Below the pieces are notes generated by a model that saw only the letters and a program-made list of their open reading frames with translations, made no database searches and was not told the DNA's origin. From Pseudomonas fluorescens (GTDB taxonomy: Bacteria; Pseudomonadota; Gammaproteobacteria; Pseudomonadales; Pseudomonadaceae), in contig NZ_KZ477995.1 of assembly GCF_002837185.1 (NCBI RefSeq), forward strand, positions 1 through 64,000: a stretch of 64,000 bases of DNA. Direction: 5' to 3'. The translations under genes and the position numbers were made by a program. Within the stretch, counting starts at the first letter, position 1. Every line of letters begins with the position of its first letter. Below are positions 42,074 through 51,540 of this stretch, one piece after another.

Positions 42074-42529
42074 ATGCGCGCGCAAAACGGGGATCAGTCG
42101 TTCGCACATCGCTGTCGCGTTTATTACGAGGACACTGATGCCGGCGGCATCGTTTATTACGTCAATTACCTGAAATTCATGGAACGGGCTCGAACCGAGC
42201 GGCTCAGGGAGCTGGGCTTTGCCCAATCCACGCTGGCAGGGGAGGACCTGTTATTCGTCGTGCATTCCAGCGAGGCGCGTTACCACGCACCGGCGCGACT
42301 GGACGATGAGTTGCTGGTCAGCGCTGAAGTCGTCGAATTGAACCGTGCCAGCCTGCGATTCAAGCAGCAGGTCAGGCGGGCTACGGATGCAACGCTGCTC
42401 TGTGAGGGGCAGTTCCTGGTGGCGTGTGTACGCACCAACAGTTTGAAACCTCGGGCCATTCCCGAAACTCTACGTGCGGCCTTTGCTGCCGTGAGCGGCG
42501 CGGGTAAACAATCAAAGCAGGAGATTTAG
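42074..42529 (+). CDS. ybgC: Tol-Pal associated acyl-CoA thioesterase
   Basis: A 151-residue hot-dog thioesterase. The catalytic motif [24 protein letters not shown] has its Asp near residue 20, in the usual position. It is the first gene of the tol-pal operon; the reported activity is on acyl-CoA or acyl-ACP and links phospholipid metabolism to the envelope. A GAGGAG lies rather far (about 14 bp) before the ATG. tolQ starts 1 bp after its stop. Confidence 0.94.
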   Translation: MRAQNGDQSFAHRCRVYYEDTDAGGIVYYVNYLKFMERARTERLRELGFAQSTLAGEDLLFVVHSSEARYHAPARLDDELLVSAEVVELNRASLRFKQQVRRATDATLLCEGQFLVACVRTNSLKPRAIPETLRAAFAAVSGAGKQSKQEI

Positions 42530-42530
42530 C

Positions 42531-43226
42531 GTGGAACCTACCGTCGTCGACCATTCCTCGATGTGGAGCCTGGTCAGTAATGCCAGTGTCGTGGTGCAAC
42601 TGGTCATGCTGACCCTGGTGGCCGCATCGGTTACCTCTTGGGTCATGATTTTTCAGCGCAGCAACTTGCTGCGTGCCGGTCGACGCGCCCTGGAGAGCTT
42701 CGAGGAGCGCTTCTGGTCGGGTATCGACCTGTCCAAGCTGTATCGCCAGGCCGGCAGCAACCCGGACCCGGATTCGGGCGTCGAGCAAATCTTCCGCGCC
42801 GGCTTCAAGGAGTTCTCGCGCCTGCGCCAGCAGCCGGGCGTTGATCCGGAAGCCGTGATGGAAGGCGTGGCCCGCGCCATGCGCGTGGCCATCTCCCGCG
42901 AAGAAGAGAAGCTGGAGCAAAGCCTGCCGTTCCTGGCGACCGTCGGCTCCGTCAGTCCGTACATCGGCCTGTTCGGTACCGTATGGGGCATCATGAACTC
43001 CTTCCGCGGTCTGGCCCAGGCCCAGCAGGCGACCCTGGCCACCGTGGCCCCGGGCATTGCCGAAGCCCTGATCGCCACCGCGATCGGCCTGTTCGCCGCT
43101 ATCCCCGCAGTAATCGCCTACAACCGTTTTGCCGCCACCAGCGAAACCTTGATCGGCCGTTACTACACCTTCGCCGATGAATTCCAGGCGATCCTGCACC
43201 GTAAAGTGCACACCAGCGAAGAATAA
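42531..43226 (+). CDS. tolQ: Tol-Pal proton channel subunit TolQ
   Basis: A 231-residue inner-membrane protein with three helices (about 17-37, 135-157 and 170-192), homologous to ExbB and MotA. Family segments are VGSVSPYIGLFGTVWGIM and ATVAPGIAEALIATAIGLFAAIPAVIAYN in normal form. With TolR it uses the proton gradient to energise TolA during outer-membrane constriction. It begins with GTG. Confidence 0.96.
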   Translation: MEPTVVDHSSMWSLVSNASVVVQLVMLTLVAASVTSWVMIFQRSNLLRAGRRALESFEERFWSGIDLSKLYRQAGSNPDPDSGVEQIFRAGFKEFSRLRQQPGVDPEAVMEGVARAMRVAISREEEKLEQSLPFLATVGSVSPYIGLFGTVWGIMNSFRGLAQAQQATLATVAPGIAEALIATAIGLFAAIPAVIAYNRFAATSETLIGRYYTFADEFQAILHRKVHTSEE

Positions 43227-43240
43227 GCAGGTAATTCCCA

Positions 43241-43702
43241 ATGGCTTTAATCGCTCGAGCTCGCAAAAAGCGCAAGCCGGTCGCCGAGATGAACGTAGTG
43301 CCCTACATCGACGTGATGCTGGTGCTGCTGGTCATCTTCATGGTGACCGCGCCGATGCTCAACCAGGGCGTGAAGGTTGATCTGCCCAAGGTTTCCAGTG
43401 AAGCCTTGCCGCAGGACAACAACACTCAGGTCCTGACCATTTCGATCAAGGCTGACAAGACCTACTACTGGAACCTTGGCAGCGAAGTCGACACGCAGAA
43501 GCAGCAGGACAAGGCCTTGACCTTGCCAGCGATGACGGATGCCGTGACCAAGATCATTCGCTCCGGCAACGAAGGCGGCAAGCACACCCAGGTGTTCATC
43601 CGCGGTGACAAGTCGGTCGACTACGGTTCCGTCATGGGCGCCATGGGCGGGCTGCAGAAGGCCGGCGTGGGTAACGTTGGCTTGATTACCGAGGCACCCT
43701 GA
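43241..43702 (+). CDS. tolR: Tol-Pal energy-coupling protein TolR
   Basis: A 153-residue protein with one N-terminal membrane helix containing the essential proton-carrying aspartate in MNVVPYIDVMLVLLVIFMV (Asp24). The periplasmic C-terminal domain is of normal length. Its TGA overlaps the tolA ATG by one base. Confidence 0.96.
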   Translation: MALIARARKKRKPVAEMNVVPYIDVMLVLLVIFMVTAPMLNQGVKVDLPKVSSEALPQDNNTQVLTISIKADKTYYWNLGSEVDTQKQQDKALTLPAMTDAVTKIIRSGNEGGKHTQVFIRGDKSVDYGSVMGAMGGLQKAGVGNVGLITEAP

Positions 43703-44775
43703 TGCAGCAACAGCGAGAGCCGTCCGCCTCGGAAAGCTACTTCTGGCCTGGCGTGTGGGCAATTGCCCTGCACGTGCTGGTGTTCGGCATGCTGTTCGTC
43801 AGCTTTGCCATGACCCCGGACCTGCCGCCAGCCAAGCCGATCGTGCAGGCGACCCTGTATCAGCTGAAATCGAAAAGTCAGGCCACCACCCAGACCAATC
43901 AGAAGATTGCGGGTGAGGCCCAGAAGTCGGCTGCGCGCCAGACCGAAGTCGAGCAGATGGAACAGAAGAAGGTCGAGCAGGAAGCGGTGAAGGCTGCTGC
44001 GGAACAAAAGAAAGAAGAGGCGGCTCAAAAGGCCGAGGAATCGAAAAAGGCTGACGAAGCCAAGAAAGCCGACGAAGCGAAAAAGGCTGATGAAGCCAAG
44101 AAAGCCGAGAAAGCCGCCGAAGCCAAAAAGGCCGAAGAGAAACAATTGGCTGATATAGCCAAGAAGAAGTCCGAAGAAGAAGCCAAGAAAGCTGCCGAAG
44201 AAGAGGCCAAGAAAAAGGCCGCTGAGGAAGCCAAGAAAAAGATCGTCGAAGACGCGAAGAAGAAAGCCGCCGAAGACGCCAAGAAAAAAGCAGAAGCAGA
44301 CGAGGCGAAGAAGAAAGTCGCCGACGACGCGAAGAAGAAAGCTGCCGCCGACGCCTCCAAGAAAAAGGCCCAGGAAGCAGCCCGTAAATCCGCCGAAGAG
44401 AAAAAGGCCCAGGCCCTGGCAGATTTGCTTTCCGACACGCCGCAGCGTCAGCAAGCCTTGGCCGATGAACGTGGCGATGAAGTCGCGGGCAGTTTTGACG
44501 ACCTGATCCGGGCGCGGGCAGCGGAAGGCTGGACACGTCCACCTTCGGCACGTAAAGGCATGACAGTAGTGCTGCAGATCGGCATGTTGCCGGACGGTAC
44601 GGTGACTTCGGTCAGCGTGGCCAAGTCCAGTGGTGACGGTTCGTTCGACAGTTCGGCGGTTGCCGCAGTCAAGAATATTGGCCGGTTGACCGAGATGCAG
44701 GGAATGAAACCAAGCGACTTCGCTCCCTATCGTTCATTCAAGATGACATTCACACCTGAGGATCTAGCCTTGTGA
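43702..44775 (+). CDS. tolA: Tol-Pal spanning protein TolA
   Basis: A 357-residue protein with a membrane helix at about 15-37, a long Ala/Lys/Glu-rich helical domain II (about 60-245, many AKKAAEE-type repeats) that crosses the periplasm, and a globular domain III (about 255-357) that binds TolB and Pal. The repeats explain the skewed base composition of this stretch. GTGA overlap with tolB. Confidence 0.96.
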   Translation: MQQQREPSASESYFWPGVWAIALHVLVFGMLFVSFAMTPDLPPAKPIVQATLYQLKSKSQATTQTNQKIAGEAQKSAARQTEVEQMEQKKVEQEAVKAAAEQKKEEAAQKAEESKKADEAKKADEAKKADEAKKAEKAAEAKKAEEKQLADIAKKKSEEEAKKAAEEEAKKKAAEEAKKKIVEDAKKKAAEDAKKKAEADEAKKKVADDAKKKAAADASKKKAQEAARKSAEEKKAQALADLLSDTPQRQQALADERGDEVAGSFDDLIRARAAEGWTRPPSARKGMTVVLQIGMLPDGTVTSVSVAKSSGDGSFDSSAVAAVKNIGRLTEMQGMKPSDFAPYRSFKMTFTPEDLAL

Positions 44776-46073
44776 GAAACCTTCTTCGAGGAATGCTTGT
44801 CGTTATTTGCTGTATGGCAGGGATAGCGGCGGCGGATGAAAAGAACATCCTGGTTACCAGCGGCAGCGATCGGGCCACCCCGATCGCGGTAGTACCGTTC
44901 GGCTGGCAGGGCGGCAGCGTGCTGCCGGATGACATGGCCCAGATCGTCAGCGACGACCTGCGCAATTCCGGCTACTACGCACCGATTCCAAAGGGCAACA
45001 TGATCAGCCAGCCCAACCAGGCCAGCGAAGTCGTGTTCCGTGACTGGAAAGCGGTGGGCGCGCAGTACCTGATGGTCGGCAACATCACGCCGGCCGGCGG
45101 TCGCCTGCAAATCACCTACACCTTGTTCAACGTGGCCACCGAGCAGCAGGTCCTGACCGGCAACGTCTCCGGCACCGCTGAACAACTGCGTGACATGGCC
45201 CACTACATTTCGGACCAGTCGTTTGAAAAACTCACCGGTATCAAAGGGGCGTTCTCGACGCGCCTGTTGTATGTGACGGCTGAGCGTTTCTCTGTAGACA
45301 ACACTCGCTACACCCTGCAGCGTTCGGACTACGACGGTGCGCGTGCAGTGACCTTGTTGCAGTCGCGTGAGCCGATCCTGTCGCCGCGCTTCGCGCCGGA
45401 CGGCAAGCGTATTGCCTACGTATCGTTCGAACAGAAGCGTCCACGTATCTTCGTCCAGCACATCGATACGGGCCGTCGTGAGCAGATCACCAACTTCGAA
45501 GGCCTCAACGGTGCACCGGCCTGGTCGCCGGATGGTTCGCGCCTGGCATTCGTGCTGTCCAAGGACGGCAACCCGGATATCTACGTGATGAACATGGCCT
45601 CGCGTCAGCTCTCGCGTGTGACCAGCGGCCCAGGTATCAACACCGAACCGTTCTGGGGTAAAGATGGTTCGACCATCTATTTCACCTCTGACCGTGGCGG
45701 CAAGCCTCAGGTCTACAAGGCAAATGTGAACGGTGGCGGCGCGGAACGTGTGACCTTTATCGGTAACTACAACGCCAATCCCAAGCTTTCGGCCGATGAA
45801 AAGACGTTGGTAATGATTCACCGTCAGGATGGTTTCACTAATTTCCGGGTTGCGGCCCAGGATTTGCAGCGCGGAACCGTGAAAATCCTTACAGATACCA
45901 ACCTTGATGAGTCAGCCACTGTTGCGCCCAACGGCACCATGGTAATCTACGCCACCCGCCAGCAGGGCCGGGGAGTCTTGATGCTCGTGTCCATCAACGG
46001 ACGCGTAAGGCTCCCGCTTCCTACCGCACAAGGCGAAGTCAGAGAACCATCCTGGTCCCCTTACCTGAACTGA
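44772..46073 (+). CDS. tolB: Periplasmic beta-propeller protein TolB
   Basis: A 433-residue secreted protein. The signal peptide ends near AGIAAA before DEKN. The N-terminal alpha/beta domain is followed by a six-bladed propeller of [11 protein letters not shown] and [10 protein letters not shown] type repeats. It binds Pal and is released by TolA. The GTG at 44772 overlaps the tolA stop; a second possible start lies eight codons in. Confidence 0.96.
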   Translation: MRNLLRGMLVVICCMAGIAAADEKNILVTSGSDRATPIAVVPFGWQGGSVLPDDMAQIVSDDLRNSGYYAPIPKGNMISQPNQASEVVFRDWKAVGAQYLMVGNITPAGGRLQITYTLFNVATEQQVLTGNVSGTAEQLRDMAHYISDQSFEKLTGIKGAFSTRLLYVTAERFSVDNTRYTLQRSDYDGARAVTLLQSREPILSPRFAPDGKRIAYVSFEQKRPRIFVQHIDTGRREQITNFEGLNGAPAWSPDGSRLAFVLSKDGNPDIYVMNMASRQLSRVTSGPGINTEPFWGKDGSTIYFTSDRGGKPQVYKANVNGGGAERVTFIGNYNANPKLSADEKTLVMIHRQDGFTNFRVAAQDLQRGTVKILTDTNLDESATVAPNGTMVIYATRQQGRGVLMLVSINGRVRLPLPTAQGEVREPSWSPYLN

Positions 46074-46128
46074 CGCGGCGCTACAAAAAGAAGTACTTAA
46101 CACACTGGGGTTCATTAGGAGTTTCACG

Positions 46129-46629
46129 ATGGAAATGCTGAAGTTTGGTAAGTTTGCTGCTCTGGCTCTGGCTCTGTCCGTAGCCGTTGGTTGCTCCTCT
46201 AAAGGCGGCGACAATGCCGGTGAAGGCGCAGCTGTTGATCCAAACGCTGGTTACGGCGCTAACACTGGTGCAGTCGACGGCTCCCTGAGCGAAGAAGCTG
46301 CTCTGCGCGCGATCACCACTTTCTACTTCGAATACGACAGTTCGGACCTGAAGCCAGAAGCCATGCGCGCTCTGGACGTTCACGCCAAGGACCTGAAAGC
46401 TAACGGCGCTCGCGTTGTTCTGGAAGGTAACACTGACGCCCGTGGTACTCGTGAGTACAACATGGCTCTGGGCGAGCGTCGTGCGAAAGCCGTTCAGCGC
46501 TACCTGGTACTGCAAGGTGTTGCTCCAGGCCAACTGGAACTGGTTTCCTACGGTAAAGAGCGTCCAGTTGCAACTGGCAACGACGAGCAGTCGTGGGCTC
46601 AGAACCGTCGCGTCGAACTGCGTAAGTAA
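46129..46629 (+). CDS. oprL: Peptidoglycan-associated lipoprotein OprL (Pal)
   Basis: A 166-residue outer-membrane lipoprotein. The lipobox is VAVGC with Cys22, followed by an acidic flexible linker and an OmpA-type peptidoglycan-binding domain with [18 protein letters not shown]. It tethers the outer membrane to the wall and is relocated by Tol. The ribosome site is TTAGGAG. Confidence 0.97.
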   Translation: MEMLKFGKFAALALALSVAVGCSSKGGDNAGEGAAVDPNAGYGANTGAVDGSLSEEAALRAITTFYFEYDSSDLKPEAMRALDVHAKDLKANGARVVLEGNTDARGTREYNMALGERRAKAVQRYLVLQGVAPGQLELVSYGKERPVATGNDEQSWAQNRRVELRK

Positions 46630-46635
46630 TTCGTC

Positions 46636-47481
46636 ATGCGAACGTGCCGTCGTGCTCTGACTGTATTGGCTCTCAGCCTCGCACCGCTTGCGGTGTGGGC
46701 TGCGGTTCCTGTAACGGATAGCAACTCTGGCTATAACAATAGCGGCAGCAGTTATCCGCCAGCGGGTTATGGCACGAACGGCGCCTATGCTGGGGGGGCG
46801 GCTACGGCCGCGCCCTCGGCACAGGGCGAGCTGTTCAACCAGCTGCAACGCATGCAGGATCAATTGGCCCAGCAACAAGGCGCCATTGAAGTTCTGCAGA
46901 ATCAAGTGAATCAACTCAAGCAAGAAGGCCTGGAACGTTACCAGGATCTTGATCGACGTATTGGAGCCGGTGTTGCACCTGCCGCTACTCCTGATAATTC
47001 TTCTGCCGGTGGCGCGCCCAGTGCCGCTGCCGGTGGTGCTGCTGCCGGTGGCGCAGTAGCGGGGGCCGCAGCGGCTGCCCCTGCCGCGAGCAGCGAACCG
47101 GGCGATCCGGCGAAGGAAAAACTGTATTACGATGCAGCCTTCGACCTGATCAAGGCCAAGGACTTCGATAAGGCCAGCCAGGCCTTTACCGCGTTCCTGC
47201 GCAAGTACCCCAATAGTCAGTACGCGGGCAATGCCCAGTACTGGTTGGGTGAGGTCAACCTGACAAAAGGTGATTTGCAGGGGGCGGGCCAGGCGTTTGC
47301 CAAGGTCAGCCAGCTGTACCCCAAGCATTCCAAGGTGCCGGACTCGCTGTATAAACTGGCTGACGTAGAACGCCGCCTGGGTCATACCGACAAGGTCAAA
47401 GGCATTCTGCAGCAGGTGGTTGCCCAGTATCCGGGCTCCTCCGCCGCGCAGCTGGCCCAGCGGGATCTGCAACGCTTGTAG
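46636..47481 (+). CDS. cpoB: Cell division coordinator CpoB (YbgF)
   Basis: A 281-residue periplasmic protein. A signal peptide (ending near VWA) is followed by a trimerising coiled coil at about 65-105 (LQRMQDQLAQQQGAIEVLQ), an unusually long Gly/Ala-rich linker at about 112-155 and three TPR units near the end. It links Tol activity to PBP1B during division. It starts 6 bp after oprL. Confidence 0.94.
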   Translation: MRTCRRALTVLALSLAPLAVWAAVPVTDSNSGYNNSGSSYPPAGYGTNGAYAGGAATAAPSAQGELFNQLQRMQDQLAQQQGAIEVLQNQVNQLKQEGLERYQDLDRRIGAGVAPAATPDNSSAGGAPSAAAGGAAAGGAVAGAAAAAPAASSEPGDPAKEKLYYDAAFDLIKAKDFDKASQAFTAFLRKYPNSQYAGNAQYWLGEVNLTKGDLQGAGQAFAKVSQLYPKHSKVPDSLYKLADVERRLGHTDKVKGILQQVVAQYPGSSAAQLAQRDLQRL

Positions 47482-47502
47482 GCAATGCAGCCCGTTTAGA
47501 AG

Positions 47503-47530
47503 AAACCCGCGCCTGGCGCGGGTTTTTTCG
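47503..47530 (+). terminator. tol-pal operon terminator
   Basis: Stem AACCCGCG with CGCGGGTT, then TTTT, 22 bp after the cpoB stop. Confidence 0.85.
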
Positions 47531-47645
47531 TTAGAATCCACGCCCTTTTATGACACACGCTTCCTGGGGTTGACGCGTTGGCGCGATCCCTTGAAGTGCC
47601 TGACGGAGGCGGACAGCCTGTTTAGCTGTTACGCCCGTGGCGACT

Positions 47646-48293
47646 ATGCAAGACACATTACGTATTACCGAAGTTTTTTACTCGTTGCAGGGTGAAACGC
47701 GCACTGCCGGCCTGCCTACCGTATTCGTACGACTCACTGGCTGCCCCTTGCGTTGTCAATACTGTGACAGCGCCTATGCCTTCAGCGGCGGCACCCTACG
47801 CACCCTGGATGACATCCTGGAGCAGGTTGCCGGTTACCGGCCGCGCTACGTCTGTTTGACGGGCGGCGAGCCATTGGCGCAACCCAATGCCATCCCCTTG
47901 CTTAAACAGCTGTGTGACGCAGGCTACGAGGTGTCGCTGGAAACCAGCGGCGCCTTGGATATCTCTGCGGTAGATCCGCGTGTCAGCCGAGTGGTCGATC
48001 TAAAGACCCCTGACTCCAAGGAAGCCCACCGCAATCGCTACGAGAACATGGACTTGCTGACGGCTAACGATCAGGTCAAGTTCGTCATCTGCTCTCGTAA
48101 TGATTATGACTGGGCGACTTCCAAGCTGATCCAGTATGGGCTTGAACGTCGAGCAGGGGAGGTGCTGTTCTCCCCGAGTCATCACGACCTCAACGCGCGC
48201 GAGCTTGCGGACTGGGTAGTGGCGGATAACCTGCCGGTGCGTCTGCAATTGCAGTTGCACAAATACCTGTGGAACGACGAACCAGGTCGCTGA
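47646..48293 (+). CDS. queE: 7-carboxy-7-deazaguanine synthase
   Basis: Radical-SAM enzyme that rearranges carboxy-tetrahydropterin to CDG on the way to queuosine. The 215-residue protein begins MQDTLRITEVFYSLQGE, has the cluster motif CPLRCQYC, the SAM-binding TGGEPL and the C-terminal HKYLWNDEPGR. ATG 47646 is chosen over a GTG three codons upstream. The usual partner queC does not follow; the next gene is tRNA-Lys. Confidence 0.94.
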   Translation: MQDTLRITEVFYSLQGETRTAGLPTVFVRLTGCPLRCQYCDSAYAFSGGTLRTLDDILEQVAGYRPRYVCLTGGEPLAQPNAIPLLKQLCDAGYEVSLETSGALDISAVDPRVSRVVDLKTPDSKEAHRNRYENMDLLTANDQVKFVICSRNDYDWATSKLIQYGLERRAGEVLFSPSHHDLNARELADWVVADNLPVRLQLQLHKYLWNDEPGR

Positions 48294-48381
48294 TGCGGCT
48301 GATGAGAAGGCTGTGGAAGGCCTTCAAACCGCGCCATTTTTAGCTTCAATGCGTTATTTCTGATTTTTTTCAAATAAGGTG

Positions 48382-48409
48382 TTGAATAATCCTTAGAAAT
48401 CAGTATTAT
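48382..48409 (+). promoter_or_regulatory. Sigma70 promoter of tRNA-Lys
   Basis: TTGAAT at 48382-48387 and TATTAT at 48404-48409 with a 16-bp spacer, ending 17 bp before the tRNA. Confidence 0.65.
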
Positions 48410-48426
48410 ACGCGCCACCACACAGC

Positions 48427-48502
48427 GGGTCGTTAGCTCAGTTGGTAGAGCAGTTGGCTTTTAACCAATTGGTCGTAGGTTCGAATCCCACACGACCCAC
48501 CA
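48427..48502 (+). tRNA. tRNA-Lys (anticodon UUU)
   Basis: A 76-nt gene with encoded CCA. The acceptor GGGTCGT pairs with ACGACCC, the D-arm is GCTC/GAGC, and the anticodon loop CTTTTAA at 48458-48464 presents TTT. The T-arm has GGTTCGAATCC. It marks the junction between the conserved block and the accessory region. Confidence 0.97.
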
Positions 48503-48517
48503 TTTTTGGCGGTTTAG

Positions 48518-48563
48518 AAAATCCGGAAGGCCCACGCAAGTGAGGATTTCCGGGTTTTTTTTT
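48518..48563 (+). terminator. Terminator after tRNA-Lys
   Basis: ATCCGGAA pairs imperfectly with TTCCGGGT through a loop of about 20 bases, followed by nine T residues. Confidence 0.6.
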
Positions 48564-48716
48564 GCCTGTCATTCCGCATCGCCAAATCGACACGCATTGC
48601 GCCGTGATCGGTTCATCTCGCTGGTTAGCCCATACACATTCCTGAACGGCAGAACGCTGGGGAACATTGCGCTCAATACGCGTGCCGATGTGTGCCGGCT
48701 GCATCAGAACCGTCTT

Positions 48717-49397
48717 ATGTCAATGCTCAAGGATTCGCTGCAACTTAAGCAGGTACCCGAACGGGCGCTCGATTTCGACCGGATGCCGGTGGCCTTCCTT
48801 GCACGGTTTATCGCGATTCACGTCTCGGACCATGGGTGGCGATTAACCGGTCAGGAACAGCGCACTGCAAAGGGGTACGTCTATCTTAAGCAAATCGACT
48901 TATCTGAACAGCAGAGGAACTTTCTTGTGCAACAGTTTGAACCCGATACTTTGGTCCGCAATCCAGTGGGCAATCCTGTCGTCGCGAGTGTCACGGTGAA
49001 GAGCGATGCGCGCAGCGTGTGGAATGTCGTTGGGGATTTCGCCGGTTTCGCAACGTTTATCCCTGCGCTGGCGCATATCGAAATGACGGGCGAGGGCGTG
49101 CGTTCGGTGCGCAAGAAACTGTTCAAGGACGGCAATGTGGTGATTGAGCAACTCAATACCCATGACGATCAAGCGATGGCCATGACCTGGTCACTGCTCT
49201 ACACCTCGCTGAACATCGGCAACCTCTGGGCGGTGATGCAGGTTGTGCCTGACGGTGACAACCAGAGCCAGGCGACCTGGACCATCATTGGTCAGCCGCA
49301 CACTGGCAGCAAGGAGGACGTGCCGGCATTCGAGGCGTTCCTGCAGGGTTTTGCCGACGATGCGATGAAGAACGTGCAGGCGCTCTTCAACGGATGA
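48717..49397 (+). CDS. SRPBCC (START-like) domain protein
   Basis: A roughly 226-residue protein. Residues about 75-226 resemble the polyketide-cyclase type SRPBCC fold: NPVVASVTVKSDARSVWNVVGDFAGFATFIPALAHIEM, recognised by its SVWNVVGDF helix, binds hydrophobic ligands in relatives. The N-terminal 70 residues match nothing I know. There is no signal peptide. The start is uncertain: no good ribosome site precedes the ATG, and the frame is open for another 59 codons. It lies between tRNA-Lys and the obafluorin genes, convergent with obaO. Whether it belongs to that pathway is unknown. Confidence 0.65.
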   Translation: MSMLKDSLQLKQVPERALDFDRMPVAFLARFIAIHVSDHGWRLTGQEQRTAKGYVYLKQIDLSEQQRNFLVQQFEPDTLVRNPVGNPVVASVTVKSDARSVWNVVGDFAGFATFIPALAHIEMTGEGVRSVRKKLFKDGNVVIEQLNTHDDQAMAMTWSLLYTSLNIGNLWAVMQVVPDGDNQSQATWTIIGQPHTGSKEDVPAFEAFLQGFADDAMKNVQALFNG

Positions 49398-49454
49398 GCA
49401 ACAAGTGCCGGGGCGCCCACCGTGCCGGCACTGTCGGGTGAACGGTAGAAACGC

Positions 49455-49485
49455 AAAAGGCCATTCGCGAGAATGGCCTTTTTTT
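49455..49485. terminator. Bidirectional terminator, SRPBCC gene / obaO
   Basis: Stem AAAAGGCCATTC with GAATGGCCTTTT around GCGA, with T-run. It closes the obafluorin gene set on one side and the SRPBCC gene on the other. Confidence 0.85.
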
Positions 49486-49500
49486 GTTGCGAACCGATAA

Positions 49501-51414
49501 TCAGCCGCCTGCTGATTGCTCGTTCAACAGGAAGGCGTGCAGCGCTTCCATCGTCATGCTTCCCAAGTCTTCGCCTGCGCGCGAGCGCACGGTGACAGTA
49601 CCGTTTTCTTTTTCGCGCTCACCGACCACGAGCAAGTAAGGCACGCGTTGAAGAGTGCTTTCACGAATCTTGTAGCCGATTTTCTCATTGCGCAGATCAG
49701 CTTCCACCCTGAACCCAAGCTGGACCAGGTCATTGCGTGTCTGGTCGGCATAATCGTTCTGTGCATCAGTGACCGTCACGACGATGGCCTGCACCGGCGC
49801 AAGCCAGAGCGGGAACTGACCGGCATGGTGTTCGATGAGAATGCCAAGGAACCGCTCCAGGGAGCCCACGATTGCGCGGTGCAGCATGACCGGCTTGCGT
49901 CGTTGCGAATGCTCATCGACGTATTCGGCGCCCAGGCGATCCGGCATGTGATAGTCGACCTGCATCGTGCCTACCTGCCATTCACGCCCGATGGCGTCAC
50001 GCAGGTGGTACTCGATCTTGGGGCTGTAGAACGCGCCTTCGCCCGGCAGTTCTTCCCACTCCACATCACACTCGGACAGGGCTTCACGCAACAGGTTTTC
50101 GGCCTTGTCCCACACTTCGTCGCTGCCCAGGCGTTTGCCTGGCTCAGGACGCAGTGCGATTTTTACCGCAATGTCAGTGAAGCCGAAGTCGGCATAAACC
50201 TTGACTGCCTGGTAATGGAACGCCTTGATCTCGGCCGCGATTTGCTCTTCGGTGCAGAAAATGTGCCCGTCATCCTGGGTAAATGCGCGCACCCGCATAA
50301 TGCCGTGCAAAGCGCCCGAAGGCTCGTTGCGGTGGCAGCCGCCGAACTCGCCGTAACGGATCGGTAGTTCACGGTGGCTGCGCAGGCCATGCTTGAAGAT
50401 TTGGATGTGGCCGGGGCAGTTCATCGGCTTGAGTGCGTACTGGCGGTTTTCGGACTCAGTGACAAACATGTTTTCTTTGTAGTTGTCCCAGTGCCCTGAT
50501 TTCTTCCACAGGGTGCTGTCGAGTACTTGCGGCGACTTGACTTCACGGTAGCCGCCATCGCGGTAAACCCGGCGCATGTACTGTTCAACCGTCTGCCACA
50601 ACGACCAGCCCTTGGGGTGCCAAAAGACCATGCCTGGCGCTTCTTCTTGTTGGTGAAACAAGTCGAACTGTTTTGCCAGTTTGCGGTGATCACGCTTTTC
50701 AGCTTCTTGAAGTTGGTTCAAGTAGGCCTTGAGCTCTTTTTCGTTGCCCCAGGCAGTGCCGTAGATACGGCTGAGCATGATGTTGTTGGAGTCGCCGCGC
50801 CAGTAGGCGCCAGCCACTTTCATCAGTTTGAAGGCGCCAAGCTTCGCTGTGTTGGGCACATGCGGCCCACGGCACAGGTCGGTGAACTCGCCCTGGGTAT
50901 AAAGTGAGAGCGTTTCCCCGGCGGGTATGGCGTCGATGATTTGCGTCTTGTAGCTTTCGCCCAGTTGTTCAAAAAACGCCAGTGCTTCATCCCGTGGTAA
51001 TTGCGTACGGGTAACCGGTAGTTGTTCTTTGACGATCCTGGTCATTTCGGCTTCGATGAGCGGAAGATCGTCCATTGTGAAAGGACGAGGTGCCACGAAG
51101 TCGTAATAGAAGCCATTATCAATAACGGGGCCTATCGTTACTTGCGTGCCGGGGTACAGGCGCTGAACCGCCTGTGCCATCAAGTGGGCCGTCGAATGGC
51201 GTATCAGCTCCAGCGCTTGCGGGCTTTTGGTCGTGACAATCTCTACGGTAGCGTCTGTTTCCAGGAGGTAGCTGGCATCGACCAGCGTGCCGTCGACCTT
51301 GCCGCCAATCGTCGCGGCAGCGAGGCCTGCGCCAATGGATTGAGCCAGCTGTTGCACAGTCAAAGCTTCTGGAAAATCTCTGCGACTGCCGTCCGGTAGA
51401 GCGATAGTGACCAT
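49501..51414 (-). CDS. obaO: Threonyl-tRNA synthetase, obafluorin self-immunity type
   Basis: A full-length 637-residue ThrRS with TGS ([10 protein letters not shown]), editing, catalytic and anticodon domains. The editing site [11 protein letters not shown] and the zinc ligands in MNCPGH (Cys333), DDGHIF (His384) and a later His are present, so it should charge tRNA-Thr. In the active site it reads AFYSPK (Tyr463-Ser464), where housekeeping enzymes such as E. coli ThrRS have AFYGPK. Obafluorin is known to acylate that tyrosine, and the Gly-to-Ser change is the one I recall for the immunity enzyme ObaO. It is not in the usual thrS-infC-rplT setting. No clear ribosome site. Confidence 0.9.
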   Translation of the reverse strand: MVTIALPDGSRRDFPEALTVQQLAQSIGAGLAAATIGGKVDGTLVDASYLLETDATVEIVTTKSPQALELIRHSTAHLMAQAVQRLYPGTQVTIGPVIDNGFYYDFVAPRPFTMDDLPLIEAEMTRIVKEQLPVTRTQLPRDEALAFFEQLGESYKTQIIDAIPAGETLSLYTQGEFTDLCRGPHVPNTAKLGAFKLMKVAGAYWRGDSNNIMLSRIYGTAWGNEKELKAYLNQLQEAEKRDHRKLAKQFDLFHQQEEAPGMVFWHPKGWSLWQTVEQYMRRVYRDGGYREVKSPQVLDSTLWKKSGHWDNYKENMFVTESENRQYALKPMNCPGHIQIFKHGLRSHRELPIRYGEFGGCHRNEPSGALHGIMRVRAFTQDDGHIFCTEEQIAAEIKAFHYQAVKVYADFGFTDIAVKIALRPEPGKRLGSDEVWDKAENLLREALSECDVEWEELPGEGAFYSPKIEYHLRDAIGREWQVGTMQVDYHMPDRLGAEYVDEHSQRRKPVMLHRAIVGSLERFLGILIEHHAGQFPLWLAPVQAIVVTVTDAQNDYADQTRNDLVQLGFRVEADLRNEKIGYKIRESTLQRVPYLLVVGEREKENGTVTVRSRAGEDLGSMTMEALHAFLLNEQSAGG

Positions 51415-51540
51415 ATGTAAGGGTGCTCGAATATTAATAGTTTCTAACGGGTGAATGCATCGTGTATAGGCACATGAGCTTATAAGCAACACATCCTGTG
51501 TATGCTGCCTGAGCGTCTGGAACTGCGGTGTGCAACCATA
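51415..51540 (-). promoter_or_regulatory. Spacer between obaN and obaO, possible obaO promoter
   Basis: This 126-bp gap is by far the longest inside the otherwise overlapping oba genes and is AT-rich. On the minus strand a TTGCTT and TATACA pair is seen with a short 15-bp spacer. The gap could hold a private promoter so that immunity is expressed apart from biosynthesis. Confidence 0.35.

Noticed and set aside
49501..51414. Reading this gene as the housekeeping thrS
   Set aside because: It lacks infC-rpmI-rplT neighbours, lies at the end of the antibiotic genes, and carries Ser in place of the active-site Gly.
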